Shown here: one piece after another, positions 41,345-47,871 of the stretch
Numbering within the stretch: position 1 is the first letter of the stretch
Layout of the letters: every line of letters starts with the position of its first letter
DNA from: an uncultured Clostridia bacterium
GTDB lineage: Bacteria; Bacillota; Peptococcia; Peptococcales; Peptococcaceae
Reading direction: 5' to 3'
DNA: 47,871 nucleotides
Assembly (NCBI GenBank): GCA_944391625.1
Contig: CALXUG010000019.1
Coordinates: 1-47,871 of the forward strand
The notes under the pieces: generated by a model
The model's input: the letters and a program-made list of their open reading frames with translations, nothing else
What the model was told of the DNA's origin: nothing
Database searches by the model: none
Made by a program: the position numbers and the translations under genes

Positions 41345-43312
41345 ATGCCCACTGACCAAAGCGCCAGTTCTAACCAGGAATTTGACATTGAAAAAAAGGC
41401 GCAGGAACTTTTAGAGGAGACCGACTCGGACAGCAGAATCCGGATTTTTGACAGTAAATTTGCCAAACTTCTTGCTGTAGGTCTGATTATATGGTCGTTG
41501 TTTCAGCTTTATTACAATACCATCGGTGTCATATCCACCATTCATTTTCGAGCCTGGCATATTTTATTTTTGCTCTGCTTTACCTTTGTTTATTATCCGG
41601 CGTTTAAAAAGGAAAAACGGAAACGAAAGCTTCCTCCTGTTTTTGACCTGGCTTTAATTGCTTTAACCATCTATGTATACACCTATGTGGTCATCAACTA
41701 TGATGCCATTGCCCAACGGGGCGGCAACTTAAACGGCGCAGACCTGCTGGTTGCCATACTGGGCATTTTGCTCATTTTTGAAGCAGCTCGCCGCGCCAGT
41801 CCCAGCTTGGCTGTGTTAGGACTTATCTTTATGGCCTATAACTTCTTAGGGCCTTACATCCCCGGTGTATTCGGGCATACCGGCTTTAGCTTAAAGCGGA
41901 TTCTCAGCCTGATGTTCTGGGGCAGTCAGGGCGTGTTCGGTGTCGGTATCGGCGTCAGCACCACCTATATCTTTTTATTTGTACTCTTTGGGGCTTTCCT
42001 CAAATACAGCGGCTTCAGCCAGTTTATCAATGACATTTCGCTGACTCTGGTGGGACAAACACCGGGCGGCCCTGCCAAAGTAGCTGTATTGGCCAGCGCA
42101 CTGATGGGCATGATCAACGGCAGCGCCATTGCCAATGTGGCCACCACTGGCACCATCACCATTCCATTGATGAAAAAAACCGGCTACAAACCGGAATTTG
42201 CCGCTGCAGTAGAAGCAGTGGCTTCCACCGGCGGTCAGTTTTGCCCGCCTATTATGGGGGCAGTGGGCTTTGTCATGGCGGAATTTTTGGGCATCAGCTA
42301 CACCAAGGTAATGCTGGCCGCCTGCATTCCCGCTTTTCTGTATTACCTAACACTGCTGTTTGCCGTACATTTTGAAGCAAAAAAATTGGGCCTGACCGGC
42401 CTGTCCAAAGAAAATATCCCGGATGCACTGCAAGTATTAAAAAGCCGCGGCCATTTGCTGCTGCCGCTGATTGTGCTGCTGGTGCTGATGTTTGCCGGCT
42501 ACACACCATTGTTTGCCGCTGTAGTTTCCATCTTTGCCACTGTAGCTGCATCCTGGCTCAGAAAAGAAACCAGAATGACACCAAAAATTATTATGGAAGC
42601 CACCTGCGAAGGAGCAAGAGGCGCTATCAGCGTTGGGGTTTCCTGCGCCATCATCGGCGTTATCATCGGCACTGTTTCTTTAACCGGTCTGGGCTTAACC
42701 TTCGGCAACCTGGTTCTGAAAGTTGTCGGCGAAAACCAGCTGTTCCTGGGCGGCTTTATGGTTATGGTGCTGAGCATCATCCTGGGCATGGGCGTTCCCG
42801 GTGTGGCTGCTTATGTTATCGTGGCTTCGGTGGCTGTGCCTGTACTGATTGAAATCGGCGCATCTCCGCTGGCAGCCCATATGTTCTGTCTGATTTATGC
42901 CTGCCTGTCCAACATTACACCGCCGGTTGCCATGAGCTCTTATGTAGCTGCCGGAATTGCCGGATCCAACCAGACCAAAACATCGCTCATTGCAGTACGG
43001 CTGGGATTAACCGGATTTATTATCCCTTTCTTTTTCCTGGATAATCCGCTGCTGCTTTACGGCACTGTGGAAGGCATCTCCTGGATTACCACACTGACTG
43101 CCTTTATCACCGCCTGCATCGGCGTTATCTGCCTATCTGCCGGATTAGAAGGCTGGCTGCTGAAAAAATGCAGTCCTGTGATACGAATTTTGTTGATTAT
43201 CGTGGGCTTTCTCAGCATTGACCCCAGCACCATCACTGATATTCTGGGCATCGGTCTGCTGGCAGCCATTATAATTTATCAGAAGCGTTTTCAACCATCG
43301 GCAGCTGCGTAA
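41345..43312 (+). CDS. Fused TRAP transporter permease (TAXI type)
   Basis: The 655-residue membrane protein joins the small (DctQ-like, 4 TM) and large (DctM-like, 12 TM) TRAP permease parts in one chain, as in TAXI-type TRAP systems. Residues about 240-300 hold the large-subunit signature GMINGSAIANVATTGTIT and FAAAVEAVASTGGQFCPP. TRAP systems import organic acids with an ion gradient. ATG at 41345 is chosen because AGGAGGG lies 8 nt upstream; a frame opening at 41261 lies inside the T-box. The binding protein follows 66 bp downstream. Substrate is inferred from the Phe T-box. Confidence 0.94.
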   Translation: MPTDQSASSNQEFDIEKKAQELLEETDSDSRIRIFDSKFAKLLAVGLIIWSLFQLYYNTIGVISTIHFRAWHILFLLCFTFVYYPAFKKEKRKRKLPPVFDLALIALTIYVYTYVVINYDAIAQRGGNLNGADLLVAILGILLIFEAARRASPSLAVLGLIFMAYNFLGPYIPGVFGHTGFSLKRILSLMFWGSQGVFGVGIGVSTTYIFLFVLFGAFLKYSGFSQFINDISLTLVGQTPGGPAKVAVLASALMGMINGSAIANVATTGTITIPLMKKTGYKPEFAAAVEAVASTGGQFCPPIMGAVGFVMAEFLGISYTKVMLAACIPAFLYYLTLLFAVHFEAKKLGLTGLSKENIPDALQVLKSRGHLLLPLIVLLVLMFAGYTPLFAAVVSIFATVAASWLRKETRMTPKIIMEATCEGARGAISVGVSCAIIGVIIGTVSLTGLGLTFGNLVLKVVGENQLFLGGFMVMVLSIILGMGVPGVAAYVIVASVAVPVLIEIGASPLAAHMFCLIYACLSNITPPVAMSSYVAAGIAGSNQTKTSLIAVRLGLTGFIIPFFFLDNPLLLYGTVEGISWITTLTAFITACIGVICLSAGLEGWLLKKCSPVIRILLIIVGFLSIDPSTITDILGIGLLAAIIIYQKRFQPSAAA

Positions 43313-43378
43313 ACAGATACGCACTGCTGAGCAAAATTCAGCTATATTTATTTTAATAAAAGAAAAGAGGGCATATCT

Positions 43379-44389
43379 ATGAAAAAACGTAAGCTTGTAT
43401 CACTAACCTTATGCGCTGCTATGCTGGCCACTGCACTAACCGGCTGCGGCAGCGGCGGCGACAGCCAAAACAATGCACAAACCCAAAGCGACGGCAAAGA
43501 GCCGGTTTCCATCAGCTTTATGACAGCAGCCACCACCGGCACCGTATATCCGCTGGGCTCTGCCATCGCCACACTGTGGAACGATGAACTGGATTATGTA
43601 ACCGCCAGCGCCACTGCATCCAACGGCGGTGTAGAAAATTTAAACTGCATTCGGGACGGCGAAGCCCAAATCGGTGTAGCAGTTACCAGCATCATGTACG
43701 AATCCATGAACGGCACAGGCGTTTTTGAAGGCAACGCAGACCCAAATCTGCGCGTGCTGGCCGGCTTGTACTACAACCCCAACCAGGTAGTGGTATCCGC
43801 TGAATCCGGCATTGAAACACTGAACGACTTAAAAGGCAAACGGTTTGCACCGGGCTCTCCGGGCGGCACCTCCGAAGTAGAAACCAACTATCATTTAACT
43901 GCACTAGGCATGAACTATCCCGATGACATTGACGCTCAATATGTAGGCTTTACCGAAGCCAGCGACCTGCTGCGCAACAAACAGCTGGACGGTGCCTGGA
44001 TTATGGCCGGTGTGCCTACCGCAGCTGTTACTGAAATCACCGCCACTGCCGGCGGCAAACTGGTGCCAATGGACGAAGCACTGATTGAAAAACTGCAAGC
44101 AACCTACCCATGGTATGCCAAATATACCATTCCGGCAGGCACCTACAGCGGTCAGGACCAAGACGTGCTGACATCAGCAGTTAAAATTACACTGTGTACC
44201 TCCGCCGACGTACCGGAAGATGTTATTTATGACCTGACCAAAACCTTCTGGGAAAATATCGACACCTTATCCCAATCCCAGAGCATTCTTAAATCCTGCT
44301 CTGTAGAAGAAGCCGTTACCGACCTGGCCGGCTTGCCAATCCATGACGGCGCTGCCAAATACTATAAAGAAATTGGCGTTTTGGAATAG
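43379..44389 (+). CDS. TAXI-family TRAP solute-binding lipoprotein
   Basis: The 336-residue protein has a lipoprotein signal with lipobox LTGC (Cys22) and the TAXI-family fold: SISFMTAATTGTVYPLGSAIATLWN, ASNGGVENLNCIRDGEAQIG, and RFAPGSPGGTSEVETNYHLTALG. It would bind the substrate outside the cell and deliver it to the fused permease encoded just upstream. AGAGGGC precedes the ATG. The substrate cannot be read from the sequence; an aromatic carboxylate is suggested by the Phe T-box. A terminator follows at 44451. Confidence 0.93.
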   Translation: MKKRKLVSLTLCAAMLATALTGCGSGGDSQNNAQTQSDGKEPVSISFMTAATTGTVYPLGSAIATLWNDELDYVTASATASNGGVENLNCIRDGEAQIGVAVTSIMYESMNGTGVFEGNADPNLRVLAGLYYNPNQVVVSAESGIETLNDLKGKRFAPGSPGGTSEVETNYHLTALGMNYPDDIDAQYVGFTEASDLLRNKQLDGAWIMAGVPTAAVTEITATAGGKLVPMDEALIEKLQATYPWYAKYTIPAGTYSGQDQDVLTSAVKITLCTSADVPEDVIYDLTKTFWENIDTLSQSQSILKSCSVEEAVTDLAGLPIHDGAAKYYKEIGVLE

Positions 44390-44450
44390 TGTTTTAGAAC
44401 AGCTGTTAGAACAATTTTTAGAAGAACTTTTAAAATAAAATTGTGCTGAG

Positions 44451-44481
44451 CCCTCGCCGGTCACAAACCGGTGAGGGTTTT
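44451..44481 (+). terminator. Intrinsic terminator after the TAXI gene
   Basis: CCCTCGCCGGT (44451-44461) pairs with ACCGGTGAGGG (44467-44477), one G-T pair, followed by TTTT. It separates the transporter genes from the dehydrogenase, at least partly. Confidence 0.85.
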
Positions 44482-44600
44482 CCATAGCAATAACCAAACA
44501 CGCAGCAGTGCGCTGCATATTTATCCATAAAACAGCTTGTGCCTAAATAACAAGCACACGCAAACAACCATTATAAAATTTGAATCAGGAGTGACAATCC

Positions 44601-45581
44601 ATGAAAAAAATCGGTTTAACCGGCATTTACTTTCCCGGCGCATTAGAAGCCCTGCGGGCAAATGTACCGGAAGGCTTTGAACTGGTAGAAGGCATCGAGC
44701 CGCAGGATTTTCCCAAATTAAAAGATTGCGATTATCTCATCACCCGTTTGAAAGTCGATGACTCTTTAATCCACAACACCCCCAACCTGAAACTGATTCA
44801 GCGCTGGGGCGCAGGCTACAACGATATGGACCTGCAAGCATGGGGACAGCGGGATATTCCCATCTCCACCTGCCCCGGCGTCAACAGCGGCATCGCTGCC
44901 GAGCTGACCATTATGCTGATGCTGGCCGTATACCGCAATCTGCTGCCCATCAACCGCAAAATCCTGAACAACGTATGGCCCAAAACCGAATACTTCGGCC
45001 GTTCCTACATGATAAACGGCAAAACAGTGGGCATCATCGGGCTGGGCAACATCGGCAGCAAGGTCGCCAAACTGGTAACCGCATTTGGCGCAACCGTACA
45101 ATATTACGATATCGAACGCAAATACCAACTGGAAGAACAATACGGCTATCAATTTGTGTCCCAGGATGAACTGCTGCACACCTCCGACATTGTAACCCTG
45201 CACACACCGCTGACCGATTTAACCCGCGGCATGATCGATGCCGACGCACTGGCTAAAATGAAACCGCTGTCTGTAATTATCAACGCTGCCCGCGGTCCCA
45301 TCATCGATGAAGATGCGTTGGTGGCTGCGCTGGAAAGCGGCCATCTGCTGGGCGCCGGACTGGACACCTATGCCAACGAACCACTGGCGCCGGATAACAA
45401 ATTAGTGCGGCTGGACAACGTAGTGGCTTCCGCCCACGCCGGCGGCAACACCAAAGACAACGATATCAACATGGTAAACTATTGCTACTCCAATATTGTC
45501 AACTTTGACCGGGGCCTGCCCTTCAACTCCAAACGGGATGTGGTCAACAAAGAATATCTGCGCACCCCGGTAATCGATTAA
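44601..45581 (+). CDS. D-2-hydroxyacid dehydrogenase
   Basis: The 326-residue NAD-dependent enzyme interconverts a 2-oxo acid and a D-2-hydroxy acid. It has GLGNIG at 147-152 and an acidic residue at the end of beta-2 (Asp170), favouring NADH. The catalytic triad is Arg231 in NAARGP, Glu260 in YANEPL and His279 in SAHAGG. CAGGAGTGAC precedes ATG. The next upstream gene is the TAXI protein, 211 bp away across a terminator. The family covers D-lactate, phosphoglycerate, hydroxyisocaproate and phenyllactate enzymes; phenylpyruvate is only suggested by context. Confidence 0.93.
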   Translation: MKKIGLTGIYFPGALEALRANVPEGFELVEGIEPQDFPKLKDCDYLITRLKVDDSLIHNTPNLKLIQRWGAGYNDMDLQAWGQRDIPISTCPGVNSGIAAELTIMLMLAVYRNLLPINRKILNNVWPKTEYFGRSYMINGKTVGIIGLGNIGSKVAKLVTAFGATVQYYDIERKYQLEEQYGYQFVSQDELLHTSDIVTLHTPLTDLTRGMIDADALAKMKPLSVIINAARGPIIDEDALVAALESGHLLGAGLDTYANEPLAPDNKLVRLDNVVASAHAGGNTKDNDINMVNYCYSNIVNFDRGLPFNSKRDVVNKEYLRTPVID

Positions 45582-45607
45582 CCACCTGACAGCCATTCAT
45601 AAAAAAG

Positions 45608-45684
45608 ACAGCACCGTTTTACCCATTTATCAGGTAAAACAGCGCTGTTTGCATTTAAAAGGCCGGACGAAATTTCGCCCGGCC
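45608..45684. terminator. Two adjacent terminator hairpins between convergent genes
   Basis: 45608-45649: ACAGC.C.GTTTTACC with GGTAAAAC.G.GCTGT; on the minus strand it is followed by CTTTTTTAT. 45661-45684: GGCCGG.CGAAATTTCG.CCGGCC; on the minus strand it is followed by TTTTAAATG. They separate the dehydrogenase (plus) from the wall-anchored protein (minus). Confidence 0.85.
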
Positions 45685-45747
45685 CTTACTGTGTTTGCAT
45701 CCCTCAGCAATCATAGTACCTATTGCCTTGCAGTGCGCAAACTATTC

Positions 45748-47871
45748 TTAATTGAATTTTCTTCTGGTTACCACCAGTCCGCAAGCTGCTGCCAGCATCA
45801 ATACCACAAATGGAATTGTGTTGCTGTTATCGCCTGTTTGCGGTGCATCACCCAATGGAACTTCCGGTTCATCAATCTCTACTTCTTCACCAGGTACATC
45901 TATCAATGGTACATCTGGATCTTCGATTTCAATAACCGGTTCTTCCGGATCTGTCAGTGGTACATCCGGATCTTCGATTTCGATGTCAGGATCGGTTGGA
46001 TCGTCTGGTTTCCCCGGATCTACAGGATCTACAGGAGTATTGCCTTCAAAGGTGTTTACAAATACATACTGTAAGCTAGAGCCTGATGTTACTTCACCAG
46101 AGATACCGTCTATCGTGTATACCCCATTATTTACAGTTGTGCTGTCTGCACCACCATTGCCTGTTTCTTTCAGTACAAAACTAATTGCACTGCCAGAAGC
46201 AACTTGTACGTCAAAGCTCATCCAACCGGATTGTGTTGCAGATGCATTAATAGTAAATTTGAAAATATATTGACCGCTTGCTGCATCATAGTAACAATTC
46301 TGGTCAGCAGAATCTTCATTCAATACAAATTCCTGTGTAGTATCATCCTGATGCTTAGCAACCAATGTTACTTCAGCAGGTTTTGTAATTTTTGTGCTGC
46401 TCAAGAATGCCTGACGGTCTGCTACTACAGTATTGTATTCTTCTTCAGCAACTGTTGCTGCTGATACTTTAGCAAACATATCCTGCGCTGCTTCAGCATT
46501 AAAGAGTAAAGTAACTCCTTCTACTTTTTCACCAAAGGCCTCTGCTACCGCAGCAAACAAATCTGTTACATCGTTTACTACCTCAGCAGTTAAACCATCA
46601 ATGAAGTCTGCAATTTCACCCATCAGTGTTGCATCGGCAGTTTTAACACTTTCAAAGTCATACAACAACGCAGATGGAGATGTTACATCGCTGTCAAACA
46701 AACCATACACAGTACCATCTTCATCCACTCTGGCAAATTTCACCATAGAATCTGTGGTAACTGTTACGCCAGTTCCGATGAACGACTTTCTCGCTGTATT
46801 TTTTGCTGCAAGCGCTTCGTTCCAATCTGTTTCTTTGGCACTAACCTTGCCATTCCAGATTGCAAGTTGGTTCGCTTCTTCTGTTGTTAAGTCACGATCA
46901 CCTTTTACCTGTTCTGGAGTCAACTCTAAAGTAAATTCGTAATCCTGCGCTGTGTTGTTACCCACAACTTGTTTGGTTACATTAATGTTGCCTTCATCTT
47001 TTGGTGTTACCATACCTGTTGCATACAGATACAATGTATGGAAAGCATCTTTAAATAAATCTACTTTGTCACTTACACTATCATCCTCAAAGTTCCAAGT
47101 ATAGGCACTGCCTGTAGTAACCCAATCGCCATCAAATGTGGCATTTGGTTTCAGAATATGATTGTTTTTCTGATAGATATAACCGCTGCTTTCCAGCTCT
47201 TTATATTCAGATTCTTCAGAATCTCTGTAGAAATAAACAACCTGATATCCTAAATCAAAGTAAACTTTCAAAGTAGTACTTCCATCACCATTGATTTTCT
47301 GACTATCTACTGTTTTTTCAGCATTCCAACTATACGCACTGCTGGTTGTGATATTTACTTTTTTATCATCACCTAACAATGTTGCTGTTGTATCCGTTAC
47401 ACCAGCACGTTCTGTTGAGCCTTCCAGTTTATAATCATTTTCACCAGTAGGCTGCTGATAATAGTATTCTACTGTATATTTGATGCCATCCACAGCAACA
47501 TAGTACACTTTGATGACACCCTTATCTGCAATACTACTCGGAATTGTCCCTGGCTCTGTCTTTTCAAACTTATAACCAACATATTTGTTTGTTACATTGA
47601 TTTTTGTCTGATCTACAGTCAGTGTATCTGGAGCATTTACCCATACTTCTGCTGTTTCAGTCTGAGTATCTCCTGCTACTTTCACACCATCTTTATAGTA
47701 TTCTACTGTGTAACTCAGTTCTTTCTTTACGGTATCATCCTTCACGTAGTAGATTTTGATGACTGTTCCGCTATCCACCAACGCATCCTTTGCTGGTACT
47801 GTTGTTGGATTTGTGCTGCCCAGTTTGTAACCTGCATACTTGTTATTTGCTGTATCGATAGTTTCCTGAAT
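45748..47871 (-). CDS. Sortase-anchored surface protein, C-terminal part
   Basis: The frame stays open to the right edge, so the N-terminus is missing; 707 residues are visible. Order: about four MucBP-like repeats of 60-75 residues beginning YTVEYYKDG or similar (residues 1-265); a pilin/isopeptide-type region starting GNINVTKQVVGNN (about 270-590); an acidic proline-rich stalk; then APQTG, a hydrophobic helix and RRKFN. APQTG is a variant of LPxTG, so a sortase should fix the protein to peptidoglycan. Such proteins often bind mucin or other bacteria. Sortase is not in the window. Confidence 0.9.
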   Translation of the reverse strand: MQETIDTANNKYAGYKLGSTNPTTVPAKDALVDSGTVIKIYYVKDDTVKKELSYTVEYYKDGVKVAGDTQTETAEVWVNAPDTLTVDQTKINVTNKYVGYKFEKTEPGTIPSSIADKGVIKVYYVAVDGIKYTVEYYYQQPTGENDYKLEGSTERAGVTDTTATLLGDDKKVNITTSSAYSWNAEKTVDSQKINGDGSTTLKVYFDLGYQVVYFYRDSEESEYKELESSGYIYQKNNHILKPNATFDGDWVTTGSAYTWNFEDDSVSDKVDLFKDAFHTLYLYATGMVTPKDEGNINVTKQVVGNNTAQDYEFTLELTPEQVKGDRDLTTEEANQLAIWNGKVSAKETDWNEALAAKNTARKSFIGTGVTVTTDSMVKFARVDEDGTVYGLFDSDVTSPSALLYDFESVKTADATLMGEIADFIDGLTAEVVNDVTDLFAAVAEAFGEKVEGVTLLFNAEAAQDMFAKVSAATVAEEEYNTVVADRQAFLSSTKITKPAEVTLVAKHQDDTTQEFVLNEDSADQNCYYDAASGQYIFKFTINASATQSGWMSFDVQVASGSAISFVLKETGNGGADSTTVNNGVYTIDGISGEVTSGSSLQYVFVNTFEGNTPVDPVDPGKPDDPTDPDIEIEDPDVPLTDPEEPVIEIEDPDVPLIDVPGEEVEIDEPEVPLGDAPQTGDNSNTIPFVVLMLAAACGLVVTRRKFN
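45847..45984 (-). repeat. Acidic proline-rich stalk repeats
   Basis: Inside the surface-protein gene, two 17-residue units begin IEIEDPDVPL, followed by a degenerate EIDEPEVPLGD unit. The repeat spaces the anchor from the body of the protein and may vary in copy number. Confidence 0.85.

Noticed and set aside
1-47871. CRISPR array, tRNA, rRNA or intact transposase
   Set aside because: No regularly spaced direct repeats with spacers, no cloverleaf with conserved arms, and no DDE, serine or tyrosine recombinase motifs were found in reading both strands.

Overview
The window looks like chromosomal DNA from an anaerobic, spore-forming Firmicute of the class Clostridia. Three things point there: the conserved gene order radA-disA-yacL-ispD-ispF-gltX-(GNAT)-cysE-cysS, a sleB-ypeB spore-cortex pair with a good sigma-G-like promoter, and a sortase-anchored surface protein. 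Two T-box leaders and many intrinsic terminators fit the same picture. A perfect 16-bp parS site beside radA suggests a fairly origin-proximal position. No rRNA, tRNA, CRISPR array or intact insertion sequence was found.

Layout. 0-1.8 kb: two tandem copies of an AAA-ATPase-like/PD-(D/E)XK gene, one cut by the left edge. 1.8-3.4 kb: non-coding DNA with a 140-bp structured repeat. 3.4-7.3 kb: three unknown membrane or membrane-adjacent genes, a short AgrB-like fragment and an AgrC-type kinase, all on the minus strand. 7.5-17.5 kb: the conserved housekeeping cluster. Its cysE-cysS end has a Cys-specifying T-box, but a second copy of the 140-bp repeat lies between that leader and cysE. 17.5-19.2 kb: parS, a lipoprotein gene and two dense non-coding stem-loop regions. 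19.2-22.4 kb: a probable vitamin B6 salvage locus (class V aminotransferase, ECF S component, divergent MocR/PdxR-type regulator). 22.5-26.4 kb: XRE regulator with membrane partner, HD hydrolase, B12-type radical SAM protein, MOSC protein, short YkuD protein. 26.5-29.9 kb: two-component system with a BcrAB-like ABC exporter. 30-31.9 kb: sleB-ypeB. 32.1-34.8 kb: CarD regulator, MerR/TipAS regulator, Fic protein. 35-38.7 kb: folate operon folC-HD-folP-folBK. 39-40.8 kb: lipoprotein, DUF554 protein, 56-aa coiled-coil protein. 41-45.6 kb: a Phe-specifying T-box, TRAP-TAXI transporter and D-2-hydroxyacid dehydrogenase. 45.7 kb to the end: C-terminal part of a large wall-anchored protein.

How genes work together. 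cysE supplies O-acetylserine for cysteine and cysS charges tRNA-Cys, so a Cys T-box reading uncharged tRNA-Cys is the expected control. The second T-box has specifier TTC (Phe) and a bulge matching a tRNA ending in ACCA. It precedes a fused TRAP permease and its TAXI binding protein, followed by a 2-hydroxyacid dehydrogenase. This suggests phenylalanine-responsive import of an aromatic 2-oxo or 2-hydroxy acid (phenylpyruvate or phenyllactate). It is the most interesting specific hypothesis here. All functional calls come from reading motifs; no database search was run.
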